From Acanthochlamys bracteata (Eukaryota; Streptophyta; Magnoliopsida; Pandanales; Velloziaceae): DNA of 64,000 nt. Both the position numbers and the translations under genes were made by a program. Below are positions 1-13,180 of this stretch, in pieces. Location: assembly GCA_019914995.1 (NCBI GenBank), contig CM034129.1:2493725-2557724 (forward strand), in the 5' to 3' direction. Positions within the stretch are counted from its first letter, which is position 1; every line of letters begins with the position of its first letter. Under the pieces are notes generated by a model, which saw only the letters and a program-made list of their open reading frames with translations, was not told the DNA's origin and did not search any database.

Positions 1-76
1 GTCTAAGGAAATCTCAAGGGCCTGCATATTTGAATTAGGAGAGAAGGAGAAATTTGATAAATTCATCTGAGACTAC

Positions 77-3000
77 CCAGTCAACGATCAGAACTTTCTT
101 CGCACCAGCACTTTGAGCAGCTAACGCAGCAATTGCTGCATTGTTGTGAAGGCAGAAACCCATTGCCTGCCTTACACCTGCATGGTGCCCAGGAGGCCTG
201 ACCTGATTAATGAGCAAATATGTAACCACCATGTTCAAGCTAAATGCCAAAAGAAGTCAAGAAAAAAGGAACTGAATTTATGAAATAAAAAGTAACGACC
301 TACCAATGCAAAACCGTTTCTTGAGCTGCCAGACACAATCAACCGAGCAAGATCTGCGCATAAACCAGCTGCAAGTCTTGCAGCGCGAGCTGAATGCTTA
401 TTAGCATATGTATCTGAAGTGAAATAGCTGCCATTGAATTAAGTATAATATTAACATCCCAGCAACCACAATTATCACAAAGGTCAGGATAAGCACATTA
501 ACGGTGCTTCATTCAAGTATCATATTAAAAAAACCATAAATATGTAGATAAATATAGAGAGAAGGGGCTACCGCCGCTTCTGATTTTAATGCTATCTTAG
601 AGAAACATTTGGTGAATCTGTATAACTAAGACTAGTGAAAGTTGTTAAGATGATATAAGACCTCTCAAGATAATATGGATAAAATAGTCCAATTTGAGAT
701 ATATATGTACTTGATGGATATAACATGTATGACTGAATTATCTATCTAAAACGAAGAAGTTGTCCAAAAGGACTCCAAGACGTACATAATACTGACGGAT
801 GTTCATGCCAGGCCACAAAAAAAAAGGAATAGGAAAGCTGTGCTGAACATGTTTGTGTGCATGTATGCATCCAATGACTGACCAACTCATGTGCCCACAA
901 ACATCACATGCATGCACACGCAATACAGAGATGTAAATGCATGAAGAAGCGAGCTTAAAAATAAACATAAAACGAGGTGATTAACTGATGCTATGATCTT
1001 TGAGAAATGTTGTACATTGACCTTTAAGAAGGGATGCCACCTAAACAACCTTATATTACGCATCTTGATATTGCAGAAAAAGAACAAAAGAGCAAGGAAA
1101 GTGGTACCTGGAAAGCATATTACTGGTTTGTTGAACAGCTTCAACGTGATCAAGTGAATGAACCTGCATATTTTGACACAGAGTAACTATACAGAATTTC
1201 CCAAAACGCACTAGTCTAGCATTTGTATTAAGAACAAGAGAAATGCGCAGGTAAACATCTCCATGTGATTGATTACTAGAGACAGAGAGACGTAGCTTTA
1301 TAGACTAGTCTCAGACATTCTTAACATCATAAGCCGCTAACCATGTTTAATACTAAAGAAGAACTCATGCAAATCCAAAGGACAAGAGCAACCACTTACA
1401 AGTAGGAGCTCGTCCTTTGTAATTTCCCGAGCAGGAATCAAAGAGCATCTTCCAGGGAATATTCCTACACACATTAAGGGAATCATTGCCTTTCAAATTT
1501 GGATCAAAAGGAGATGAACATCCTACATTATGAGATTTTAATGATTGGTAACTAGAGAAGTGAGAGTCATATATACCGACATGTATATAGCACCACAACA
1601 CAAGCTGTTCAAATTATTGTAACCAGAATACCTGCATTAGATAGGCTAGTTGCAATTGCACGAAGACGATCTGGTCTCTCTGGATGTGGATGTGATTTCA
1701 TATCAACCTACTCATGATAACAAATGTCCATGTTATAGAAGTTACAACTAGGACACAACCCACTCATCTGAATAGAAATTGCAAAACTCAATCAATTTAT
1801 CTGCATGCGAGCCAACCTCCGAGTGAAGCAGCATCCTCTCATCAAAACCAATAAAGGTGCATATTTTTGAAGATGGGTCTGCATAACCATATCGAAGTAC
1901 CTGGTCAGACTTCATCTAAACCTTAAAATAATTATGACATGTAAGGAAAATGCTTATCTTAGGTTTCAAAGGTCATTATAACTATTTTTTCCAACAGATT
2001 GAAACTAAGCCTACGAGCACAACACATCCTTAACTAGGCTCGTGACAGGGCTTAAATTGTAGCAGTATGGACAAAACATTCTTTTTTTAAAAGTACCTTC
2101 AACCATTCACTAACAAGTGTGACAGAACTTAAGAGTAAAACCAGGGTGAACAAGAACAACAACAAAGTGACTCTCCTGAAATCCACCCAACTTCAACTCA
2201 ATTTCTGTATCATATTAACACCAGAGGAAGGTGGATGGAACTTTTATCAAGCAAATAATATCGAAGCAAAAAATAAAGTGAAAGAGGAACATAGGTCACA
2301 CAGTAAATAAATGGCAATATGGGTTACTGTAAAATTAAGGAGCTTGGATTAAATATGCTGAAATTTCAAGAATACTAGTTTCAAAATAGGCTGTTTTACA
2401 ATGGACTAAGATGAAAGTAAGCACCTTGAATCTTTTGGGCTGTATCCCAACCTTTTGAATGATGAGTATCTTGTTCAAGGGGTAACTTAAATAGTTCATG
2501 ATCAATAACATCAGAATCCTTCTGCTCTCCACATATCTTTAAGATAAAGCATAAAAAAAGGAGCATTATAAATAACATCGCCTTAAAAAAAGCTAATTGT
2601 GAAGAGTCGGGTAGAACAGAAGAAATGCAAAGAGATTATAGAATTCATTTAAACAGAAAAAAAAGCATCACAAACAAGGCAAAGGAAAAAAAAAACCATA
2701 CATCGCAGCAGCAGACATCATCAAAGCTTGGCATTGTACAGTTAGTGCAAAACCATTTCTTCATGACTAACTGATGCACAGGCTCCCAGTCACTGTCATC
2801 ATCATCTTCATCATCATAATTTTGCAAATATAAATCCTCCAATGCAGTACCCTTCTGCTCTTTCATACGTTCTCGTGATTCCATAAAGTTATTGCCATTA
2901 GCATTCATGACATTTCTCAACCTTGGCACAACATTATCAGTTCCATTTTCTACTGAGAAAGATGGGCCTGATTCAAAACTGGATGAACCATTGCAGTTAG

Positions 3001-3205
3001 TTTCAAAAGAACGACCAAGATGACCTCCGTTGAAGCACAAAGATGCATTAGCTCCTGGGGGATCCGGTTTTGCATGACTCTTGCTTGAGCAACCACAGAG
3101 GCTCTGGCATTGAGTTACATCTTCTGGGGGTTTCAAACTTCGTGCAAAAGGTCCAGTACATTCTCTATGCTTTTGAGTATTCACAGAGATTGCCTCTGAT
3201 GCCAT
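77..3205 (-). CDS. HDA15: Histone deacetylase, class II, HDA15-like (5' part; continues past left edge)
   Basis: Removes acetyl groups from histone lysines in the nucleus; in Arabidopsis HDA15 is a repressor working with light-signalling factors (family knowledge). The first coding exon, 3205-2702, starts at ATG 3205 and encodes 168 residues with an acidic run ([12 protein letters not shown]) leading into a RanBP2-type zinc finger. Its four Cys (about 153, 156, 167, 170) are split by the intron; the exon at 2536-2425 starts with ICGEQ. Deacetylase exons follow: about 1914-1814 ([11 protein letters not shown]), 1707-1632 ([15 protein letters not shown]), 1464-1400 ([11 protein letters not shown]), 1163-1108 ([10 protein letters not shown]), 427-304 ([16 protein letters not shown]), 202-77 (RPPGHHAG, the active-site His pair, ending VLIVDW). 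Phases agree from about 1914 down to 77. The 2425-to-1914 join does not agree in phase, so a small exon or another donor is missing from my model. The rest of the catalytic domain lies outside the window. Confidence 0.9.
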
Positions 3206-4716
3206 CCTTACATTGCACAGAAGTGGTTAGGCAAGAATTTGTTTTCCTATTAACACATCAAGCAAACCCCTGAGAATAGAAAAAATGGAAGGGTAACCGT
3301 AAGATACACTCAGCATTCAATTATGAACAAGTACATCAGTAAGAAGTACAAAGACTAAACCTTTAATGATGCTGAAATACTGGCTGTACATGGTGTGAAA
3401 TTTTTACATTTTGTCCAAGAACATGGCTCTTGCATGCCTACGCATAGAGTAACAGCCAGTTTCAAGTTCTTATCATGAAGCCCAGTCTTAATTAAGAAAA
3501 ACAATAACTCCAGTTACACAACAGTGCCAGACTTCGATTATGATTAACAGTAACCACAATGTTCCACTAACTTCCATTATGCTATTTACAGTTCAAATTT
3601 TGATAAGAACCCTCAAGTTCAACAGAATTTAAGTCTGTGAATTTCAGTAGAAAGTTCTCAAGTGGTTCAATTAGTGAACTAACTTCATAGATACTGCCGA
3701 TGTTCAGTACAAGTACGGAACTATCACAAATTTCCAAGAAATCACCTTTTATCGTTCTAACCACAAGAATCAACACCAAAAGTCACAAAATTTCACATAC
3801 AAATTGAATCTGTGCTAAAACCCTACCTCTAAAATCTACAAAAACATCTTCTACCAACCTAACAAGCAAACATCTTAGCGATTACTAGAATCGTTGAAAC
3901 TAACTCGAATTGGAGTAATTACTATAATGATTAAAAAGTTTTCAAATAAAAGATCAGTGCTTTCAGTCCCTACCTGCGTGAAATCGAAAGAATCGAACGC
4001 GAATTGATCAGTTAGCGAGCCAACGTAGTGACAAAAGTGAACCTAGTTATCGGGTCGGGTTGACCCGAAATAACAAAATACTAGACCCGTTTCACTTTTG
4101 TTCGGACATGTTTCTTGAGAACTTTTACGAGCTTATCAAATATTTCAATAGACCCCTATTTTATTAATATTTAGAGAGTATTTTAAATATTCGTAATTAA
4201 ATTTTGAAAAATAAAAAATAAAAAATAAAATTTTTTAAAAAATAAAGTGAAAGTAGAATTCAATATTTATGTTTTAATAAATTTTAAAAATATGTTAAAA
4301 ATTAAAAAAATATAGTTATATTGAAAAATGTGTAAATAAAAAAATTAAAATTAAAATTTTATGTATAAAAATAAAATTTTGAATTCTTTATATAATTGAA
4401 ATGTATAAACTATTCGTAACTCAAAATATGACGAAAAAAATAGAAGTTAAAAACGTTTGAAATATGTCCTTATTGGATATCAAACGATAACTGTTAAACA
4501 TTTTCGTTAAAGCCCTCAATATTTGAAATGAACCCCTAAAAATCACTGTTACCACCACCGCTGTACTTTCTTTGTTTCTTCCCGCGCGACGCCGTCACGG
4601 TTCTCCTTCATCAGTTGGTAGGGTTCTGCTGCAAAACACCACCGTCGATTTTTCTTCGTCGCCTATAGGGTTTCGTTTTGATAGTTATTTTGCAACTTGA
4701 TTAACTGAGATCGAGA
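3206..4716. other. HDA15 leader and head-to-head intergenic region
   Basis: This holds the untranslated 5' part of the HDA15 gene. A good donor on the minus strand at about 3973 (GCAG then GTAGGG) suggests a leader exon near 3974-4040 and a leader intron. From about 4100 to 4500 the DNA is very AT-rich and has no coding signal. At 4540-4680 GC rises, with a pyrimidine-rich stretch and a CGCGCGACG run; this looks like the leader of the zinc-knuckle gene on the other strand, so the stretch may be a bidirectional promoter. No clear TATA box was identified. Confidence 0.5.
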
Positions 4717-5735
4717 TGAAAAGCAGAAGAAGAAGAAGAAGATGATGATGATGAATCGAAGTCTGCAGTTGCTCTCACTAGTAGTGATGATGAAGAAGCT
4801 AACAAAGACATAACACTCGATATCATTGTACGGGTAAAGAGTCGAAGGAAGGCTTACAATGAGACTTCGAGAGTGCTTGATTTTTCTGACAATGAAGAAA
4901 CATCGGTGGAGGTGAAGCAGCAACAGAAGGAGAAGAAGAAGAAATCGGAGACTACAAGAAGCTTGGGAAGAAGAAAATTTTATAAATTAGTTTAAGACAC
5001 TGAGGTTAGCTGGTGCTGGAATCTGTTGTCAAGTTCTCGTATTGTTTTTTAATAATTGCCGCAGATGTTTGTTGCTGCATTGGTAGACAAACAAAATAAT
5101 GTGAAATAATAAGCTTAGCAGGAGTAAAAATGATCTTTTTGTTCATGTTTTAAAACAGTGTTTCAAAATTTGAATCCAGAAAGGGATTTTCAAGTTAAGA
5201 TAATATGACTTGTGATTCTTTATTAATCCGTTTCGATTTGCTTTTTTTTTTTTTGTTGTTTGCAATGCTAGTATGATCTGTGAGATGGTTTTTTGTATTT
5301 TCAATGTAGAACTTTGAGAATCTTTGCTCTTGGACTAAAAACCTGTTGATGTTTCTGCTTGGCGAGTTCAGACTAGTTTGTTGAATTTTAGCAATAGAAG
5401 GATGTTCTAACTACGTTCTGATCATCCGTCGGAGTTTCATGAACTTGAAATTTCTGTATTGGTTCAATGGAGCAACCATTTCAAGCAGCTGATTTGATAG
5501 GGGGGCAATACTCGTAATGCATCTAACAATATTGTTCTGCGCAAGCTTCCTGTAAGTTCATGATCTAGGCTGCCTCATATTGTCTGTGTCAGGTGGGACA
5601 ACTTCTTCAAAGTATTTAGTCTAATGGTCTGCTATGTTAGCGAAGTCCGAGGTACTTTGATCCTGGGGATCAGAGTTGGGGCAGTTGCTCCAATTGTGGT
5701 GGGGAAGGACATACTTTGATCCTTGCTGATAGTCA
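4717..5735 (+). pseudogene. Truncated CCHC zinc-knuckle protein gene (At3g43590/AIR-like)
   Basis: Three blocks line up in order with plant multi-zinc-knuckle proteins (AIR1/AIR2-like RNA-binding factors). Exon 1 (about 4720-4995) reads an acidic stretch, then EEANKDITLDIIVRVKSRRK, then a Lys-rich tail. Exon 2 (about 5502-5551) reads NIVLRKLP and ends in a good GTAAGT donor. Exon 3 (5641-5733) reads PRYFDPGDQSWGSCSNCGG followed by EGHT. The family has a run of five to seven knuckles; here the first keeps Cys-x2-Cys-x4-His but the final Cys is absent and the frame leaves homology. Exon 1 has no in-frame ATG (a TGA at 4717 precedes it; ATG 4716 is in another frame) and it ends in a stop at 4993-4995. 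Retained intron signals mean a decayed duplicate or native copy rather than a processed copy. Function is presumably lost. Confidence 0.7.
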
Positions 5736-7850
5736 GAAATTTTGCCAGACAGTCCAGTCAAGCTTCTCCCAACAAAGTAATCCATTCAAGATCGTTTCGT
5801 ATTCATAAGGTTCTCAACTTTGCTCAAACGAAGCTATTTGGAAATGTGTCTGTAATGTTTTGTGCTAGGATTGCTGGTCTTACCTCCATTTTAATGCCTA
5901 CCTGTCATGATGTAGTTCTTGCAGTCTCCTTTCATGAACCCCATCCGCTATGCTGTTAGTATAAATAATTTAGTGAGTTGATGATGCTGTTAATGTATAT
6001 ATATGACCCTTATTATCTGGAGTTTTCTTGTTTATTGTTGTGTGGTACCTCTGTATTGCAGTTGCTTGGGCACCTACAAATTCAGTTTTGTTTATGCAGC
6101 GCTAGTTGAGAAACTGGTTTAGTTGTACTTAGTGAATGAACCATCGACAACACCATCTAGTCAATTAAGAAACTCTCAAAATTTTCACATTATCTTGCTT
6201 AGGTGTGTTTGAATGATTTTTTTGGGTGTTCACCTTGACATCTCAAATGTGAAAACGGACTTTGTTCTGTGTCATTAGGAGCCTCGTTGGATTCCAGTAG
6301 TGGAAACATTTCTCAGGGTAGATCTACATGATACTGGATTAGTAGGATTTCTCTATGGATTTTGCTAATGTTAATGATTCTGAATAGTGTTAGCAATATT
6401 TTAGTTGTTCTTTTTGCTGCTTTGGTTATATAAATTGCCTTTTGGTTATTACTTTGACTGGAGAATCTTAAAGAGTTTCTTGCATTTTGTATTCCGACTT
6501 TGTCATGGTTTGCTTTCTGGATTTACTTCAGGTTTTATTTTGTAATGGTTCTGCACAGTTAATGCTTTTAACCTGTCTTTGCTTGAAATGTCAGGTCATC
6601 AATAGCTCTTCTGCAAGATATGGTTTGTTGTGCCTCTTTTTCTTGCTACATACTGTGAAGTTTGGATGGATAAACAAAAAGGGGGGAAGAAATGCTGTGA
6701 CCGTGTCAAGCTGTGCTTTATATTGCGCTTTGCAGTGTTATGTCTAAGGCACCAGAAAATTTTGCATCTGCTGCTGTATATGCAATATGCTGCCTTTAGT
6801 TTAGAATATTCTGCTAGCACAACAATCCTATTACTGCAAGGGCTTGCAAGTTATTATTCTTCTTTTTGTCTATCTTTAACTATCTACCAGTATTTGCTCA
6901 AAATTTTCTGACCATCATGTCAGGGTTCTATTTAGCATAGTGGTTCCGCCCATTCATTACATTTTAGTGTCATGTTTCTGGGTAAACATGGAACTATTAA
7001 ACCTCTTTCAGCACTAGGCAGCACGTCATGCCCCTATGTAATTCTTGATCTTGTGAACTTCGCCCTAAACGTCTCGAGCCTAAAACATCTTTGTTCCAGG
7101 TAGATACAAATTGATTCTAGGTCCAACGGGGCTATGTAGAGATTCATCTCTTCCTGCTATATGTAGAAATACTTTTAGGAGACCACACTAGTTTGATATG
7201 ACGTATGTTCTTCGATTTGTCTGTTGCACTTTTAAATACTATTAGTTGGTATGTAGATGAACGTCTAGGGCCTGAAGCCAAATAACAATTAGCTTGCCAA
7301 CGTCAGAAGCCAGGTAATGGTATTGGCAACTAATGTCGTTAACATCTCACCAGCTATTACCTTTTAATTCGAAGGACATCATTCTATCTGGAAAAGTTGA
7401 CAGCACTTCCTTGCTAATATCAAAATTTATACCCACACGAGTACAATGCTGGAAGCACCAAGTTGAAATATCATGAGCAACAGCTTTTGAGTGAGGTATG
7501 AATAATTTTTGTAGTACTGCATTCAAGATACACATATAATTCATCATCAATTTCAATCCCAATAATTTGTATAGTACTCATGTTGTTTTGTTTATAGCTT
7601 ATACACTATTTAGTTGGAGAATTTCATGACATCCTCAGCCACTATAACTTTGAGCAAACATTTTCTTGCTCAAGTTACATGATATGTCACCAACAAGTAA
7701 CCAGTAATAGCTACATGCCAACACCAGTTGTCTTTGATAGGGAAGATAGAAGAAGCATTTACTGGTCATAGCTTTCCAGGCTTTCTTCAAACATTTACCC
7801 CTGACATGGTTAAATAAAACTACTGTTATTAACAAATCATACCAATTATA
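5736..7850. other. Non-coding stretch, RBL15 3' end and relics
   Basis: No convincing coding exon on either strand. The left part may contain further unrecognisable remains of the zinc-knuckle gene. The right few hundred bases (about 7600-7850) are expected to hold the 3' untranslated region of the RBL15 gene. Short open frames here have no coding character or recognisable motif. Confidence 0.4.
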
Positions 7851-10800
7851 TCACGACAGCAAAATGTCCAAAATGAATATGTGGACCTGTTGGCTCATCA
7901 GAATTTCAATAGCAACAGTGGGGTCTCCATCTGCAGCGGCAAGGGCTACTTCTGCTCGTGTCTACATGACAAGTATTTATGATGTCAGTTTCTCTTCATA
8001 AAAAAGTAAGCACTTTCTCTATACGAATTTCTTCATCGCGACCTTTGTATATTGTTACAGAGAAAGTAGTAAACTCAGACCACAGTGCAGTTACACTTCA
8101 CAGTTAGCATACATGAGAAGCTATAAGATATGCATTGCTAAATTATACGTCAGAAAACTGTGAGCTCTTATAAAACTAGTGATTCCCTAACTAGCATCTG
8201 ACTTAGACGAAGTATGCACAACTAAACTGTTTACTGAATTTAACTAGAGCACGTGAAGTTACTACAGAATAGACTGCATCGTTCAAAGTACCTTCTCAAA
8301 ACCCATGGCGACTAGTCTCTGGAGCTCTATATCAAAGTTAGCTGGTACCTGCTTAGGATATACTTGTCAAGCACTAGAGCATACCTGAACAACATGCATA
8401 CAAATTTCTTAAGAGTAAAAAATTAAACCTCAATGCCAGCAGCTCCAACAGCTTCTTCAGTAGCATTTGCACGCCTAAATTATAATAATAGCAAGTTAGG
8501 CCTGTATTCCATATCTTAAATTATACCAGATATACCAGGCCTATAGACAACTTTAGAAGGAAAACATTGACTACAGCATTCCAACCAGGTTATGCTCAAG
8601 ACTAGAAAACTGGAAGGGCTCTTTGATTGTCCCCAAGATATAGCAACAAAACAACTATATAGTAAGAAAAGGAAATATCACCTAATAATTACAGAAACCA
8701 AAAGTTACACGATTGAAAAGATTGCAGTACCTTGCATCTGATACGTGCTGGGTTTGGCATTGAGCAGTAGATTCTACGGAAATTGTCCCACCAGAATTAT
8801 CTAGAAGACCTGCTTGCAAATTCAAGTCATGCTCTGTCGCAGACTGATTCCGTGCAGCACCAAGGGCCCTTCCTCTTCCTGGGAATCTTGGATCTTGTCC
8901 TGGCTAAATTTGCACAGAACAATACATTAACAATCTTTCTTTTTTCTTTTTTTTTTTGGGGGACGGACAGACGGGGGGGCTTTGGTCGCCGCAACATAAT
9001 TAACATAGTTATTGAGAAGTTACTGAGACGGCATAGCTATATAAATTAAATCTATACAATCTGAATGAGTTATTAGCAATAAAGATGGTAATTTTCTTAT
9101 TGTTTTTGTTGGAAGTAACATAAATTAAGTCTATACATTCTGAAATGAGTTACTAAAAAGGGGGAGAACACCCTCCACTAGGCACTGAATCTATTACATT
9201 AATGACACCCTCACATAACTAATATGAAAGCGCCAATAACAGAGAGTAGGATGAGCAAGTCTTGAAATTACAATACGAAAGCACCAATAACAGAGAGTAG
9301 GGTGAGCAAGTCTTGCATAATTTCAAGGTGACGAAGCATTGAGAGTAGAAGCATACCTGAGTTGTTGTGGAGTCTCTCCGAGGCATCCATGAAGATAGAC
9401 TTCGCCATGTGCTCTCTGAAAATAAACCGCTGCAAAAGAATAATAAGAGACTTGAAATTCAAGAACCAGTTTACTGCATAATCCACAGGTTACCTAGGTG
9501 TTGTACTTGTAGTCAAGAATGTAGGAAGTTGACCATATGTAGTACCACCAGTGCATAAAATAAATCCAGGACGTCTTAAGCAAGGAGACTGGTAAGAAAA
9601 AACATCTTGTAAGTTCTTTTGAGGACAAGCCACAAATATTGAAAAGTTATTATTCCAGAATTTCATACAAAAATGAGTAAGGCACAATCCAAAAACTTGA
9701 CATGTTCGCCAAAATAACAAATATACAACATTTGCTGCTACATTCATACAACAGACCAAGAGTACTGAGAAAAACCTACAGAGAAGCATCAAGGTTTCGT
9801 TTAACTTACAAGTATTGAGGAGCTTTCAATGGCAGAATAAAATGATGATCCAGGAAGTAAGTAGTTCAATAATCCATGTATATCTGACGCAACCAGCAAA
9901 ATTTTTTTAAAAAAAGGATAATAATAAAAACGATGTTGCGTTCAAGTAAATGAGACATGAAAAAAGGGAATGGAAACGAGATGATTGCAAGGAATAGAGA
10001 ACTGACACGCAAATCCAGATAAAATGCCACATAAATGTCCCAACAACGAGACATTGCTTGCAAGAAGTTGAAACAGCAGCAACAAAATCCACGCGTACCT
10101 GAAAATTCAAAGTTACCTCTCTATGTCAGTGCAGAGGAACAATGATAAAGACATGTCAAATAAATTTTAATCAAGGATGGGTTATGAAATAGAAGGAAAC
10201 CATTTATTAGAGTGTGAAAATCATATACCATTGAGCAGGCACATTGAAAAGACCAAAAACACTGCAAAACAGAAAAAGCATAGATTAGTTATGTCATTAA
10301 CACAGCAAGACCATTTACTAATATCTAATACCTCATGGATACAAATTACTGTTTGCTGTTTTAACCAACCAGAGATAAATCGTATAGTCAGCCCTAAGCA
10401 AATTATACCAAAGACAGGCCATAATTTTAGATTGACTGAAATATGCCTAAGCAAAATTTGAAAATTGATAGCCAAGAGTACAAACATGAAAGTGCCTCTC
10501 AAAGTAGCATTCACTAGAACCAGGTTATAGATATGGAATCAGATTCTATCATGCTGGTTTCTTTAGATGTGAACTAGATTCCCATAGTCAAGCCTCAACT
10601 GACCAGAAAAAGGAAAACCTTGATCCATTTCCTTTTAAGTAATATCATGTGGCAAGGATGTCCAGTTGTACCATAATACAAGGATATCAAAATCACAGAA
10701 AATCATATACATACAACAAATTTAACTGCTTAAACCTGTGTGTCACAAATACAGTTATCGAATATGGCAATCATGAAAACTTTTCAAGGTATCTACCTGT

Positions 10801-12585
10801 TATTTACTCTTATCCTTTAAACGAAGGGGACTAAATCGGGATTTTAATACCAACTAAGTCACCTGAAGAAAAAGACAATGAGCCATAAAACTACATCACA
10901 GAAGGATGTGCGGACCTTCTAGATTGAACACCATTGAGGCTTGTCTCTATTACAATCATGGAGAAAATGATTCCAGAGAAACCAATGGCACACTCGTTCA
11001 AGAGAAATCCATAAGGGTGGAGAGGATTGTGTGCTGCCACTAATGCAATGAAAAGATGCAAAATACCATTGGTTGTAGCAAGCAAAAGCATCGAATATAT
11101 TAGACGAACAGATCCCATTACTCTCTCCAACTCGGTCCCCAAAGGTACGAGCGCCAACATATTGAATGCGACATGTAATAGGGATCCATGGAAAAGAACA
11201 GCTGTGTAAATTCTGTACACTGAAAAAAGGGTTCAAGTATTTCAAGCGAAGAAAAAGAAGACAGATTAATGAAAGCAGTGTTATAAAATATTCTCTTGAG
11301 AAATCCTGAACGTGTGTAAGAAGAGATCTTCTCTTAAATAATCTTTTTCTTGTCATGAATAACAGTTACTCCCATATCAATGCAACTAAAAATGGAACAA
11401 TAATAGAGATGATGTTTTCTGTGCTAATATGCCGTAAGGAGAAACGATATCTAGAATTCATCTCATACTGAAACATTTCCACTATGTGCTGAAAACACTT
11501 CTTCAGATTTGATATTATACGAAGATAAAAACTCCTACCAAAATAGTTACTGAAGAAACGTGACTATATTACTTCAGCAACTTAACAAGTAGCTCAACTA
11601 ATAGCATAGATGCAGAGAATACCTTGGAAATGTGATACGATCTCTGATGGCAAGAAGCATATCTCAGCAAAGGAGTCATATCCAAAAAGTAGACAGACCA
11701 AGTAAATAAACCCACAAACAATTACCACAGAAGAAGTTATAAATGGAACTCCAGCCCACCATTGGTTCAGCCTCATAGGAAGTCCAGCCTAAAATTGAAG
11801 AGGAGAAGTAAGTGAATATGAAAAGGAAACCAAATGATATAAATCCAGAATACCTTCACAAAAAGATCTATCAGCAATAAAGACCTCCAACAGGCTTCAA
11901 AGATGGAAATATGAAAATGCCTTAACTAATCCTCAAACTATCATATGAACCCTTTACGTGAAACACCACCATGCAAAAAATACTTCATTGCATTTTGCTT
12001 TTATTAGCAAGAATGCTACTAATACTAAACTAGAGAAGCATGACAGTAAAAAGAGTGACAAGTAGCACTGAGATCACTCCTATAATCACGTTCCTTCATA
12101 TTTTCCTTACAAAACAGTAAAACTTTTCTCAGCTTTCAACTGGCAAATATCCAGTTTGCACCGGTGACCATGCGCCCTAACTATTGAATTTCATCACTCT
12201 GTAACTAAAACAAAGATCATTCTACAAACATGAGCTAAACTTTATTTCACATTCTATTTTAACTTGATCTGAAACTTGATTAATTTCTCTAGCCCGTCAC
12301 TCTCCGAATAGCATTACTCGCCCTTACCTGTTTAATGGTAGGATTTCAGTCGAATCTAGAACCTATTTGACAGATGATACGAAATATTCGCCAAAATTCG
12401 AGCTAACTGCCGATCGTTAAAAAGTGAAATGATAAGATAAATAGAGAAAACACAGATAGATCAAAGCAATACACCGAATCAGAGATGCTGCAAATTGATC
12501 AAGGAAGACAATGAAAATATGTAGAATTGAGATAATTAAGCGAGATCTGGAGAATTATTACCTCTGTAACAATGTTAGGCCTCAT
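7851..12585 (-). CDS. RBL15: Rhomboid-like intramembrane protein with C-terminal UBA domain (RBL15-like)
   Basis: Polytopic membrane protein of the rhomboid Ser protease family. Twelve exons join in phase: 12585-12562, 11788-11623, 11219-10916, 10261-10229, 10098-10007, 9883-9810, 9588-9494, 9415-9357, 8899-8731, 8474-8429, 8348-8292, 7961-7851; total 1230 nt, 409 residues (Arabidopsis RBL15 is about 400). It starts MRPNIVTEAGLPMRLNQWW. The catalytic pair is visible: Ser145 in GFSG and His197 in GHLCG. Membrane segments lie around residues 20-45, 70-90, 105-125, 140-155 and 180-215, followed by a hydrophilic tail and a UBA-like domain (LVAMGFEK to EVALAAADGDPTVAIEILMSQQ), which in the family suggests ubiquitin binding. 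The last exon reads about 11 residues past the usual end before TGA at 7853-7851. Introns range from about 80 to 970 bp. The physiological substrate is unknown. Confidence 0.93.
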
Positions 12586-13171
12586 GACAATCTCTCACTC
12601 TCGCTTTCTTTGCTTTGCTTCTCCAACTCCAGTGCACTTCGGGAGTTTAATGGAAGAATTCGAAGGAAATATTACTTCAAAATTTTTTGGGGGTAATTTA
12701 TTTGTTTATGCGAACAATTTTCCAGCGAGCTCAATTAATTAATTGAAAAGGGACAAAAGAAAACCAAAAATGGCTATATTGCAGAATTAAGGGGTTGAGT
12801 TGAAAAAGCAACACAAGCATATAGAACATTACTTTATTTATAATTAGTGGTGTCAATATAAATTAACATATTGATTTCCGGTGTTAATTTATATAGTAAT
12901 CGGATTAAAAATATTCAATTTTAATATGACTCATATACTCTTGTAAATCAGAATTATCAATCTTAATTTAATTATTTAATAATTAGATCAAATTTAGATC
13001 AATTTATTTAATAATCAAATTTATTAAAATGAGAACTATAATTAATTTCTATCAGTAATAGATAAAAATTGATAGATATTTTATATTTAAGATCAGAAAA
13101 CATAAATTGATAAAATCTATAAATTAGGTAAGAAATTAATTAAATATTTAAACTAAGAAATATATATATAT
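12586..13171. other. AT-rich 5' flank of RBL15
   Basis: Contains the RBL15 leader (12586 to roughly 12650, with a CT-rich run characteristic of plant leaders) and then very AT-rich DNA ending in a (TA)n run at about 13160-13180. The MULE inserted into this run. No coding signal seen. Confidence 0.5.
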
Positions 13172-13180
13172 ATATATATA
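13172..13180. repeat. Left 9-bp target site duplication of the MULE
   Basis: ATATATATA directly precedes the element and is matched by the same 9 bases at 20027-20035. Nine bp is the usual Mutator-family duplication. Because the target is a TA microsatellite, the match could arise by chance, so it supports the element ends only moderately. Confidence 0.6.

Noticed and set aside
4663..4923. Minus-strand Ser/Phe frame near 4700
   Set aside because: Shadow of the GAA/GAT-rich first exon of the zinc-knuckle remnant.
10221..10514. 97-codon minus frame as an RBL15 exon
   Set aside because: Only its last 33 bases (10261-10229) match the family, with acceptor and donor in phase; the rest is intron.
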